In this document: piece after piece, positions 29,395 to 40,808 of the stretch | Numbering within the stretch: the stretch's first letter is position 1 | Layout of the letters: every line of letters starts with the position of its first letter | Source: JACRCT01 sp049841135 | Lineage (GTDB): Bacteria; Myxococcota; Myxococcia; Myxococcales; UBA5297 | Reading direction: 5' to 3' | DNA: 64,000 bases | Assembly (NCBI GenBank): GCA_049841135.1 | Contig: JASGHK010000001.1 | Span: 1,178,001-1,242,000, forward strand | Notes under the pieces: model-generated | Databases searched by the model: none | Seen by the model: only the letters and a program-made list of their open reading frames with translations | Told to the model about the DNA's origin: nothing | Program-made: the position numbers and the translations under genes

Positions 29395-31299
29395 ATGGTC
29401 GCACGCCTCGACGAGCGCTACCGCAGAGGCGAGAAGCTCGGCTCGGGCGGCATGAGCCAGGTCTTCAAGGCGTACGACACCCGCCTCAAGCGCGACGTGG
29501 CGATCAGAATCCTCCACGACCACCTGGCCGAGAAGGAGGAGTCCCGCCGGCGCTTCAGCCGAGAGGCCGAGGCCGTCGCCAAGCTGCACCACCCCAACAT
29601 CCTGGAGATCTTCGACTTCTCGACCGAGGACGGCCGCGAGTCGTTCATCGTCACCGAGTACATCAAGGGCCGCACGCTGCGCGACTTCGGCGAGGAGCAC
29701 CGCTTCCACCCGCCGGAGATCGCCGCGATGGCGGTCCACGAGCTCTCGAGCGCGCTCGAGCACGCGCACCAGAAGGGCGTCATCCACCGGGACCTCAAGC
29801 CCGAGAACGTGATGATCCGCGAGGACGGCGTCCTCAAGCTCATGGACTTCGGCATCGCCAAGGTCCTGGACGAGGGCGACCGGATGACCATGACCGGCGC
29901 GCTCGTCGGCTCGCCGGCGCACATGGCCCCGGAGATCATCGAGGGCCAGGTGGCGACCGCCGCCGCCGACATCTTCTCGCTGGGCACGATCCTGTACTGG
30001 CTGTGCTGCCACAAGCTGCCGTTCATCGGGAACAACCCGACCCAGACGCTCAAGCTCATCCTCGACGCCAGCTACCCCGACCCGAGGCAGGCCAACGGCG
30101 CGTGCTCGGACGAGCTGGCGGCCATCATCGCCAAGTGCCTCGCCCGCGAGCCGACCGCCCGCTACGAGACGGCGCAGCAGCTGCGCGAGGCGCTCTCCAA
30201 GGAGCTCGCGCGCAACGGCCTCGAGGACCCGCCCAAGGAGTGCGCCAGCTTCTTCAAGGACCCGGACGGCTACGCGCAAGCGCTCAAGGCCCGACTCATC
30301 GCCAAGCTCCTCGCCGAGGCGCAGGCCGTCTCGCAAGGGCCGCGTCGCAACTACGCACGGACCATCAAGCTGGCCGATCGGGTTCTGGCGCTGGACACCA
30401 ACAACGAGCAGGCACTGGCGCTGATGAACGCCACTCGCCTGAGCCAGCGTCGCCGCCGCATGTGGGCGAGCTTCGGCAAGGGCGCCGCGGCGCTGGGCGG
30501 GCTGGCCGCGATTTCGTTCGCCGGAGTGGTCGGCGTCGGCGCCTGGCGAAACCACCAGGTCGATCAGGTCCCGCCGCCTCCCGACCTCATGGCCAAGCCT
30601 GTGGTACAGCCGCTGCCGCCCCTCGTGACTGATCCGACGCCCAAGCAGCCTCCCGTCGAGCACCCGCCCACGCCGACCGTCGAGCTCAAGCTGCTGCCGA
30701 AGATTGAGGAGCTGAAGGGGAAGAAGCCCAAGGGCGTCGACGTCGCGGTGGTTTCCAAGGACTTGCTCAAGCAGCAGCCGCCAACTCCAGATCCCGCGCC
30801 TTCTGTGCCGGCGGAGACGCGCTTGGTCCAGTTCCACATTGACCCGGATGTCTTCACGGCCAAGGTGCGGCTCGACGGCGTGGGCGACCTGCGCGCCGTC
30901 AGGCCGGACTTCACCGAAGAGATCTCCATCGGAGCTCGCAAAGCGCTGGTCCAGTGCCCTGCGTGTGAGCCCGCAGAAATCCCGTTCACCATCCAGAGCG
31001 AGAAGGATCTGCCGGTGCACAAACCGGTGGTCTTCGAGGTCAAATACCGCGCTCCCGTCGAGATGGTGGCCGAGGAGGGCGTCCAGCAGGTGCTGGTCGA
31101 CGGGCGCCCGATGAACAAGAGCTCGGACGGGAAGAAGTGGACGCTCGACTTCACCTACAAGGCGAAGTTCCGCGACGAGACTACCAAGGTGGTCACCATC
31201 TCGGTCTTCCGCGATGGCAAGCTGCATTCCTCCTGGACGCAGGACGTCTTCGCCGGCCGCCCCACCCTCTTGAACCCGACCGCTCCGAAGGCGCCCTGA
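29395..31299 (+). CDS. Ser/Thr kinase-like membrane protein with substituted subdomain II lysine
   Basis: 634 residues. The N-terminal kinase domain (about 8-275) has glycine loop GSGGMSQVFKAYD, HRDLKPENV, DFG (MDFGIAKV) and an APEII activation end. The normally invariant VAIK lysine, however, is Arg38 (VAIRIL, codon AGA, rare in this genome). It is therefore possibly a pseudokinase or weak kinase unless the codon is a sequencing error. A membrane helix (about 364-385) and a Pro-rich stalk lead to an external beta-rich domain. It is first in an operon with a TPR membrane protein and an FHA-type activator. Confidence 0.8.
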   Translation: MVARLDERYRRGEKLGSGGMSQVFKAYDTRLKRDVAIRILHDHLAEKEESRRRFSREAEAVAKLHHPNILEIFDFSTEDGRESFIVTEYIKGRTLRDFGEEHRFHPPEIAAMAVHELSSALEHAHQKGVIHRDLKPENVMIREDGVLKLMDFGIAKVLDEGDRMTMTGALVGSPAHMAPEIIEGQVATAAADIFSLGTILYWLCCHKLPFIGNNPTQTLKLILDASYPDPRQANGACSDELAAIIAKCLAREPTARYETAQQLREALSKELARNGLEDPPKECASFFKDPDGYAQALKARLIAKLLAEAQAVSQGPRRNYARTIKLADRVLALDTNNEQALALMNATRLSQRRRRMWASFGKGAAALGGLAAISFAGVVGVGAWRNHQVDQVPPPPDLMAKPVVQPLPPLVTDPTPKQPPVEHPPTPTVELKLLPKIEELKGKKPKGVDVAVVSKDLLKQQPPTPDPAPSVPAETRLVQFHIDPDVFTAKVRLDGVGDLRAVRPDFTEEISIGARKALVQCPACEPAEIPFTIQSEKDLPVHKPVVFEVKYRAPVEMVAEEGVQQVLVDGRPMNKSSDGKKWTLDFTYKAKFRDETTKVVTISVFRDGKLHSSWTQDVFAGRPTLLNPTAPKAP

Positions 31300-31303
31300 C
31301 CCG

Positions 31304-32338
31304 ATGACCGCCTTCGCGCTCCTCACCCTGCTCTCGCTCGCGGCAGCCCCTGTCCACGCCGCGAAGCCCGCGCCCGCGCCCTCCGCATCGCCCCAGACTG
31401 CAGCGGCCCCGGTGGCACCGCCCTCCGCGCGGGACGTGCTGACCAGCGCCAAGTTCGAGTTCTCCAAGGGCAACTTCCGGCAGGCCCTGAAGATCCTCGC
31501 GGACGCCGAAGCAGGCGGGACCGAATTCACCGCCACCGAGAAGCTCGACTCGATCCAGCTCCAGGCGCTCTCGCACGTCTACCTGGGCGAGCCCAAGGAA
31601 GCCCAGACGTACTTCCGCGAGCTGCTGCTCATCAACCCCGACTACTTCCTGGACCCGCTCATCTACGGCGAGGAGGCCCGCAACGTCGTCGTGGCCACGC
31701 GGATGGACCCGGAGCTCCAGCCCAAGCTCGCCGTGCGCCGCGAGGAGATCCGCCAGGCCAAGCTGCGCGAAGCCGAGGCGAAGAAGGCCGCCGAAGAGGC
31801 CGAGAAGCGCCGCAAGGAGCTGGCCGCCATCCCCGAGCAGGTGCCCATCGTCGTCAGGCACAGCGCCCTGCTCAACGTCCTGCCCTTCGGCATCCCGCAG
31901 ATCGAGCAGGACCGCCCCATGCCCGGCATCCTCTTCGCGGTGGCCCAGGGCGTGACCATCACCACCTCGGTGCTGACCTACACGGTGGTGCAGACGCAGT
32001 TCCTCCGCCCGGACGGCCTGGTCGACTCGGACAAGGTGCAGCAGGCCAAGGCCTGGCGCCTCGCCAACTGGGTCTCCGTCGGCGCCGCGGGCGCGGTCTA
32101 CCTGGCCGGAGTCATCGACGCCTTCGTCGCCCACAAGGAGCAGGGCATCAAGCTCATCAGCCGCGACGAGTACCTCAAGCTGCGCGACGAGGGCCGCGCC
32201 GTCCCCACCCTCGCCCCGACCACCCCTGCCCCCGAGCTCCAGCCCACGCCTGCCTCGGCCTACCCGAAGCCCAACGCGTCCCTGTACCTGAGCCCCGTGC
32301 CCGGCGGCGCCGCCGTGGGGCTCGTCGGACGCTTCTGA
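31304..32338 (+). CDS. Exported TPR/coiled-coil membrane protein
   Basis: 344 residues. A signal peptide (MTAFALLTLLSLAAAPVHA) is followed by a TPR-like segment (FEFSKGNFRQALKILADAEA; LSHVYLGEPKEAQTYFREL). A charged coiled coil comes next (RREEIRQAKLREAEAKKAAE), then two hydrophobic segments (ILFAVAQGVTITTSVLTY; VSVGAAGAVYLAGVIDAF). It starts five bases after the kinase-like gene, so the two are co-transcribed. It probably assembles an envelope signalling complex with the kinase-like protein. Catalytic motifs are absent. Confidence 0.68.
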   Translation: MTAFALLTLLSLAAAPVHAAKPAPAPSASPQTAAAPVAPPSARDVLTSAKFEFSKGNFRQALKILADAEAGGTEFTATEKLDSIQLQALSHVYLGEPKEAQTYFRELLLINPDYFLDPLIYGEEARNVVVATRMDPELQPKLAVRREEIRQAKLREAEAKKAAEEAEKRRKELAAIPEQVPIVVRHSALLNVLPFGIPQIEQDRPMPGILFAVAQGVTITTSVLTYTVVQTQFLRPDGLVDSDKVQQAKAWRLANWVSVGAAGAVYLAGVIDAFVAHKEQGIKLISRDEYLKLRDEGRAVPTLAPTTPAPELQPTPASAYPKPNASLYLSPVPGGAAVGLVGRF

Positions 32339-32364
32339 AGGACCTGCCTCGAGGAACGACCCGC

Positions 32365-34251
<1,887 letters not shown>

Positions 34252-34400
34252 TGAGCCTTTCGCTGCCGCCGGCGCCTAGGGCGCAAGTGTCAGCCATCCC
34301 GCCGGGCCCCCACCAGGGCCCGCGCGGCAAGGACTCGTCTTTCCAGCCGAATTGCCTGAAGAGACCGCTGGCAAGCTGCTTGCTTTGCTCCCTGACCAAC

Positions 34401-34913
34401 ATGGCCTTGGGGCGGGTAGCGGTGATTGCGATGGTCTTGCTGACTTCCACGAGTTGCCTGGTGACCGATCCGCTGGAGGTTTACCAGCCGCCCGCCCCGC
34501 CCACCAACGTCTGGCCGCGCATCGTCGAAGCCTCCGCGACCCCGCCGAATTGGACACCCGTCGTTCCGACCGGCGAGCTGTCCTGCGACTGGGTCAAGCT
34601 GAGCATCGGGACCTTCTCGGACGAGAACGAAGAGGACAACCTGCGAATCCGGCTCTTCGTCGATGGCGAGGTCGCGGACCAGGCGCTTCGCAACAAGACC
34701 GGTGAGATCGACCGGCTGGGCTACGACTACACGCTCAAGCCCGAGAAGCTGTGCCGCGGCTACCACGTCGTCAAAGTCCTCGTCGCGGATGGACCCTGGG
34801 CCGAGTCGGGTGGCTTCGATCAGGTCGAGGGCGTTGACCGAGGCACCGCGAGCTACACCTGGGCCGTCAACACCTCCACTTGCTCCAACGGCGCGGGGGA
34901 CTGCTCCCGATGA
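34401..34913 (+). CDS. Lipoprotein of unknown function
   Basis: 170 residues from ATG 34401, chosen because a lipobox follows directly (MALGRVAVIAMVLLTSTSC). The mature part starts with a Pro-rich segment and has an Ig-like beta pattern (SFDLD-free, LRIRLFVDGEVAD, YTLKPEKLCRGYHVVKVLVAD) with cysteines near the middle and end. Its TGA overlaps the ATG of the next gene (ATGA). The pair probably encodes surface components controlled with the upstream regulator. No family is recognised. Confidence 0.6.
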   Translation: MALGRVAVIAMVLLTSTSCLVTDPLEVYQPPAPPTNVWPRIVEASATPPNWTPVVPTGELSCDWVKLSIGTFSDENEEDNLRIRLFVDGEVADQALRNKTGEIDRLGYDYTLKPEKLCRGYHVVKVLVADGPWAESGGFDQVEGVDRGTASYTWAVNTSTCSNGAGDCSR

Positions 34914-36774
34914 ACGCGCGCCTGTTCGCCACGTGGATCTCTTCCTGGGTCTGGCCTGCGCCGCTGAAGCTCCCGGGCCGGAGTTCAAGACCTGCCACAG
35001 CAACGCCGATTGCCCAAGCGGCGAGATCTGCTACCTCGACGGCTGCGGGAGCTCCTCGGACTTCGCCGTCCGAGTCACTCCGAACTCCTCGGACTACGTG
35101 GTGCAGGACTTCAACCCGGTCACCGTGGCGATGAGCCAGATGGATTTGACGGTCTCGAACCCGGGCATCATCGAAGGCGACCTCAAGGTCCGCACCGCCA
35201 CCGGCATCGACAACTTCAAGGACGGCTTCACCATCCAGGCCACCGGCCGCTCGAGCATCATCCCCGGCCTGACCTTCAGCCAGCCGGTGGTCCACACCGT
35301 GGCCAAGAACAGCTCGCGCTTCTCGTTCGCGCTCCCGCCCGGCAGCTGGCAGGTCCGCGCCATCCCCACCCCGCCGCTGGCCATGCCCTCCGGCGAGACC
35401 CCCGCCGTCCCGCTCATCCCGCCGGTGTTCGTGGAGAAGGCGGTGGGCTCGGGCGACGTGGTGGACCCGGCGCTGGTGCTGGCAGGCGACGGGCTCAACG
35501 AGGTCCAGGGACGGCTCCTCGTCGCGCAGGGCGTGCCCTGGCCCGACGAGACGCCCGTCTTCTTCCGCTTCCAGGCGCTGGACCCGGTCTCGCTGGTTCC
35601 GCTCTCGCAGCCCGCGGTGTTCCTGACCTCGAGCACTTTCCACGTCTTCACCGCCAGCACGACCGGGCCGCTGCTGCTGCGCGTCAGCCCCGACCCCCAG
35701 CTCAATTCCAGCGGCGCCCTGCTGCCGACCAAGGAGTTCCTGGCCGACGAGTCGACGGGGTCGTTCGGTCCGTTCGAGATGGGCGACTGGGGCAGCCCGG
35801 TCGAAGTCCAGGGCACGGTCGCCGAGAAGGATCCCTCGAGCACTCCAGAGACGCCCGTCGCGGGCCCCTCCATCGCCTACGCCGACATCCGCGCCGAGGG
35901 CACGGTGAAGGGCGGTGGCAAGTTCGCCGCCGCCAGCAAGACCGACGCCGACGGCAAGTTCACCCTCAAGCTGCTCCCATCCGCCCCCGGCTCGAAGTAC
36001 CTCGTCTCCGTCAGCCCGCGCTACGGCTCGACCTTCGCCAGCACCACCTACTCGCTCTTCGTCGAGGCCAGCCAGAAGCCGGTCGCGCTGCCCGCCGCCA
36101 TCCTCTGCCCGGCCAAGGCCGTTCTCACCGGCCGCGTCCTCGCGCCGATTGTCGACGGACAGGACCCGATGCCGCTGGGCGGCGTGCCCATCCTCGTCGA
36201 CGGCAACCCGTCCTCCGCCACCCCGGGCACCTCGACCCTCCGCGACGTCATCACCAACGCCGACGGAACCTTCAAGGCGCTGGTGGAGCCGGGCGCGTAC
36301 CAGGTGGTCGCTGCCCCAGCTTCTGACTTCCCCTGGAGCGCTCAGTCCGTCACCACGACCGGCGCCGATGCGGTCATCCCCGACTTCGTCCTGGAGTCGG
36401 GCCGCCTCGTTTCCGGAACGCTGTCCTACCGCAACCTGGACGGCTCCCAGACCGCGGTTGGCGGTGCCACCGTCTCCATCTTCCGCTCGCCGACCTCTTC
36501 GCTGGTGGCGCCGCTCAAGATCTACGAAGCGCTCAGCGACAGCACCGGCCGCTTCAAGGTCATTCTCCCCAAGCCCGCCCAGAGCACGACGCCCAGCAAG
36601 AACCCGTGGTCGGGACAGGACGCGGGGATGCCGGCCGGTCCGGACGCAGGCCGCAAGGAGCCCCTGACCCCAGGCCTGGGCTGCTCGCAAAGCGGCTCGC
36701 CGCTGGCGACTGGGGCGATGGTGCTGGCCTCGCTGGCCGCCGCGCTTCTCGGCCGGTGGCGCCGCCAGGGCTGA
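34910..36774 (+). CDS. Exported carboxypeptidase-regulatory-like repeat protein with MYXO-CTERM-like tail
   Basis: About 615 residues. ATG 34910 starts in one frame (MNARLFATW) but the good coding frame enters near 34933-34960 (LFLGLACAAEAPGPEF), so a one-base shift near the start is likely; GTG 34933 is an alternative start. A Cys cluster (CHSNADCPSGEICYLDGC) follows the lipobox-like LAC. Several beta-sandwich modules of the carboxypeptidase-regulatory kind (ASKTDADGKFTLKLLPSAPG; TNADGTFKALVEPGAYQVV) fill the middle. The end, GCSQSGSPLATGAMVLAS then RWRRQG, matches a MYXO-CTERM tail. Confidence 0.65.
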
Positions 36775-36966
36775 CCTGGAACAGATCTACAGAATCTAAT
36801 GAGGTGACTCACCGCGTCAGGGACCGAACCCCTTGATTTCCGGTGGAGATTCGGCCGCAAAAAGCGCTCAGTTATCAAGCACTTAGCGCAAGCGTCGCGC
36901 TGCCTCGCCCCGAGGAAAATCAAGGGGTTATCCGATCCGTGCCCAAGGGCGACTGGGCGCCGGCTC

Positions 36967-37290
36967 GCCGGCTTGGGGCCAGGTTCCGATTGTTCCGAAT
37001 CCGCCGCGCTCCGCTCGGGCCGGCTTGGGGCCAGGTTCCGATTGTTCCGAATCCGCCGCGCTCCGCTCGGGCCGGCTTGGGGGCCAGGTTCCGACTACGA
37101 AGTTGCCGGTTCGGCTCGAGTCCCAGCCTGCGGATTCGAAGCATTCGGAACCTGGCCCCGATCCCAGCCCGCGGATTCGAAGCATTCGGAACCTGGCCCC
37201 GATCCCAGCCCGCGGATTCGAAGCATTCGGAACCTGGCCCCGATCCCGACCCATCGCGGATTCGGAACATTCGGAACCTGGCCCCGATCC
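36967..37290. repeat. Cluster of tandem and inverted repeats
   Basis: Two and a half direct copies of a 52-bp unit (starts 36967, 37019, 37071) face about four copies of a 41-44-bp unit (starts 37131, 37172, 37213, 37257). The cores are reverse complements: GGGGCCAGGTTCCGA on one side and TCGGAACCTGGCCCC on the other. The region could extrude a long hairpin. An extra inverted pair (AACCCCTTGATTT near 36826-36840 and AAATCAAGGGGTT near 36918-36931) precedes it. I see no gene in 36775-37300. Confidence 0.8.
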
Positions 37291-37300
37291 CCGGCCCCCG

Positions 37301-37834
37301 TTACGGAACCGGCATGGACTTGCGCGCCCGCTCCATCGCGTCGTGGAGGGCGTCGGCATTCGGTCCGATCTCCTTCGAGAACTGCACGGCGAGCGTCGTG
37401 TAGTGCCGGTGGAGCGCGCCCAGCCGCGACCATGCCTCGCGCAAGGCGGCCGCCGCCGGGACGTCCCCCTCGGCGAGCCTGCAGTGCGCCCCCACGTCCA
37501 GGAATCGCTGGTGCCAGGCCGGCGACCAGTCCTCCCACTCGACGCTGCTTCGCCGCGCAGGCCAGGAGGCGAGCGTCGCGTCCAGCCGGTTGTTGAGCTC
37601 GGTCGAGAGCTGGTCGAGGTCCTTCATGCAGCCCGCCAGCGCCACCGCGTCGACCTTCTCGCGCACGACCGACGCCGGCGGCCGCCCCATCCGCTCGTAG
37701 GCCCCGATTCCGGCGCTGACCGCCGCGCACACCGACGAGACGACCGCGACAGCCACGTAGGCCGCGGCGACGCCGGTTCGGAACCGCTTGTACTCGGGAG
37801 GGTTCTTCACGACGGCCACTGTGAAGGCGGGCAA
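37301..37834 (-). CDS. Hypothetical single-span membrane protein
   Basis: 177 residues from ATG 37834. One transmembrane segment near the N-terminus (TGVAAAYVAVAVVSSVCAAV) is followed by a helical domain with a few cysteines (ALAGCMKDL, VGAHCRLAEG). No family is recognised. It lies next to the repeat cluster and is 38 bases upstream of the convergently oriented carbohydrate-kinase region on the same strand. Confidence 0.55.
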   Translation of the reverse strand: MPAFTVAVVKNPPEYKRFRTGVAAAYVAVAVVSSVCAAVSAGIGAYERMGRPPASVVREKVDAVALAGCMKDLDQLSTELNNRLDATLASWPARRSSVEWEDWSPAWHQRFLDVGAHCRLAEGDVPAAAALREAWSRLGALHRHYTTLAVQFSKEIGPNADALHDAMERARKSMPVP

Positions 37835-37871
37835 GCTCGCCTGTCAACCGTTCAAGGAAACGCTCGGCCGC

Positions 37872-38810
37872 TCAGCCAACCTGGCGGAGGGAGCCGGGAG
37901 CGAGCTCTTCGAACTGGGTCAGGGTGCGGAAGCTGCCGAAGCGCGCGCTGATCTCCGGCTCGGTGAGCACCTTGACGCGGTCCATGCTGAAGCCCTCGAC
38001 CGCGAAGCTGGCCATGACGCTGCCCATGATCGTCGCCCGCCGCAGGTGGTCCTCGGTGACCTCTCCGCAGCGCGCCAAGTAGCCCATGAAGCCGCCGGCG
38101 AAGGAGTCGCCCGCGCCGGTGGGGTCGTAGACGTCGGCGATGGGGAACGCCGGGGCGCTGAAGACCTTCTCGCCGTGGAAGAGCAGCGCGCCGTACTCGC
38201 CGCGCTTGACCGCCACCGTCTTGGGGCCGAGGTCCATGATGCGGCGCACCGCGCGCACCACGTTGCTCTCCCCGGCCAGCTCGCGGGCCTCGGTGTCGTT
38301 GACGAAGAGCAGGTTCACGCGCGAGAGCGTCTTCTTCAGCTCGTCGAGCTTGCCGCGGATCCAGAAGTTCATGGTGTCGGCGGCGACCAGGGTCGGCTTG
38401 GCGATCTGATCGAGCACCTTGGCCTGCAGCACCGGGTCGATGTTGCCCAGAAAGACGAAGGGCGTCGCCTTGTAGGTGTCGGGCAGCTCGGGCTCGAAGG
38501 TCTCGAAGACGTTGAGCTGGGTGTCCAGCGTCTGCGCCTCGTTGAGCGCGTGCGCGGTGTACTTGCCCTTCCAGCGGAAGGTGCGGCCGGTGCGCTTGGA
38601 CAGGCCGGCGAGATCCACGCCGCGGTCCTTGAGCATCTTGAGATGGGCGTCGGGGAAGTCGTCGCCGACCACCGCCACCACGCGGACCGGGGAGAAGAAG
38701 GAGGCGGCCATCGAGAAGTACGTCGCCGACCCGCCGAGGATGTCCTCGCGCTTGCCGAACGGCGTCTCCACGCTGTCCAGCGCCACTGAACCGACCACGA
38801 GCACGGGCAT
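37872..38810 (-). CDS. PfkB-family kinase, probably nucleoside or sugar kinase
   Basis: 312 residues from ATG 38810. The ribokinase/PfkB fold is clear: N-terminal GSVALDSVETPFG, the ILGGSATYFSMAA substrate motif and the C-terminal signature DPTGAGDSFAGGFMGYLA with the catalytic Asp. The family phosphorylates sugars or nucleosides with ATP. Adjacency to a methylthioadenosine phosphorylase suggests a role in adenosine or 5-methylthioribose-type salvage, but the sequence alone does not fix the substrate. Confidence 0.8.
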   Translation of the reverse strand: MPVLVVGSVALDSVETPFGKREDILGGSATYFSMAASFFSPVRVVAVVGDDFPDAHLKMLKDRGVDLAGLSKRTGRTFRWKGKYTAHALNEAQTLDTQLNVFETFEPELPDTYKATPFVFLGNIDPVLQAKVLDQIAKPTLVAADTMNFWIRGKLDELKKTLSRVNLLFVNDTEARELAGESNVVRAVRRIMDLGPKTVAVKRGEYGALLFHGEKVFSAPAFPIADVYDPTGAGDSFAGGFMGYLARCGEVTEDHLRRATIMGSVMASFAVEGFSMDRVKVLTEPEISARFGSFRTLTQFEELAPGSLRQVG

Positions 38811-38881
38811 AGGGATCCTCGGACGTACAAAACGACGTTGTTCAGGCTCTGCTGCTGTTCGCTCAGAATCGCGGCGGCATA

Positions 38882-39832
<951 letters not shown>

Positions 39833-39974
39833 GGAGAGCTTCCGAGGTGACGGGGGTGAAAAGCGTCGCCTATCTAGCATCCGGAGTGGGGCCAGGCAAC
39901 GGAGAGACTTCGGTTCGGAGGGAAGCGAAGCGCCGAACCAGAGTCGAGCTGGACACTTGCGCTTCGGCGCTCGA

Positions 39975-40661
39975 TCAGCGCGGCGTCAGCCGCAGGCTCG
40001 CCTTGATCCGGCCCAGCTTGCGCGCCTGTAGGATCGCGACGCCGCCCAGGACCAGCGCGATGCTGCCGGTGACGAAGTTGCGGGTCGCCAGCATGGCGAA
40101 GGCCAGGAGGATCTCGGACAGCGCGCCGCTCCACGCGGCGAGCCGGCTGCGGGCGGTCCAAGCGAGGAGTGCGCACAGGGCCACCGGAGCGGAAAGGATG
40201 GCTCCGGCGACGACCTCGCGCTGGATCTCGGCCAGCGTCTCCTTCGCCAGCACGTCCGGAATCGAGCTGCCCCAAAACACGCCCAGAAAGACGAGCATCC
40301 CGACCGCGAGGTCTCTCGCCAGCAGCTTCTCGTCCGCCGGCGCACCCCACTGCTCGCGCGTGTCGCGGCACTTCGGGCAGAGCCCCTTCTCCGCGTCGTC
40401 GACCGCGTCCTCCAGGCACCGCGAGCAGACGAAGGTGCCGCAGCGCCCACACGTTTCGCTGGCCGCGGCATCCGGGTGCGCTGCGCAGGCCGGCCCGCTC
40501 TCGGGCGGCAGTGGAGCGGCGGTGGGCGTGGGAGCGGAGGTGGGCGTGGCAGCGGGGGCCGCGATCGGCTCGGAGGCCGGCACGAGCGAGGCCAGGCAGT
40601 CCGGGCAGAATTCGGCCGCAGGCTCGACTGGCTTCCGGCACGAAGGACACGTCTTGGCCAT
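39975..40661 (-). CDS. Zinc-ribbon membrane protein
   Basis: 228 residues from ATG 40661 (an ATG twelve bases upstream is possible). It opens with a zinc ribbon (CPSCRKPVEPAAEFCPDC), a Pro/Ala linker and a B-box-like second zinc site (CAAHPDAAASETCGRCGTFV, CSRC, CPKC). The C-terminal half has about four membrane helices (LAVGMLVFLGVFWG, AGAILSAPVALCALLAW, LSEILLAFAMLATRN, VTGSIALVLGGVAIL). Proteins of this layout occur widely in myxobacteria, without a known function. It is divergent from the alpha-2-macroglobulin gene. Confidence 0.65.
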   Translation of the reverse strand: MAKTCPSCRKPVEPAAEFCPDCLASLVPASEPIAAPAATPTSAPTPTAAPLPPESGPACAAHPDAAASETCGRCGTFVCSRCLEDAVDDAEKGLCPKCRDTREQWGAPADEKLLARDLAVGMLVFLGVFWGSSIPDVLAKETLAEIQREVVAGAILSAPVALCALLAWTARSRLAAWSGALSEILLAFAMLATRNFVTGSIALVLGGVAILQARKLGRIKASLRLTPR

Positions 40662-40808
40662 GCGTCGGGACATTAGCAGCAACGCCGCGGGGCGGTTTCC
40701 GCGGGCTCCCCGACTGCGGCTGCCTGCCCCGGGCTCCCGGTGATATCGTGCGCCCGCTTTTTTCATCCGCGGCCTTGGCGCCGCTCGAAGACCCGCTGGA
40801 GGGATTCC

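Noticed and set aside
36967..37290. CRISPR array in the repeat cluster
   Set aside because: The units are contiguous, without unique spacers of constant length, and occur in both orientations; no cas gene is present.
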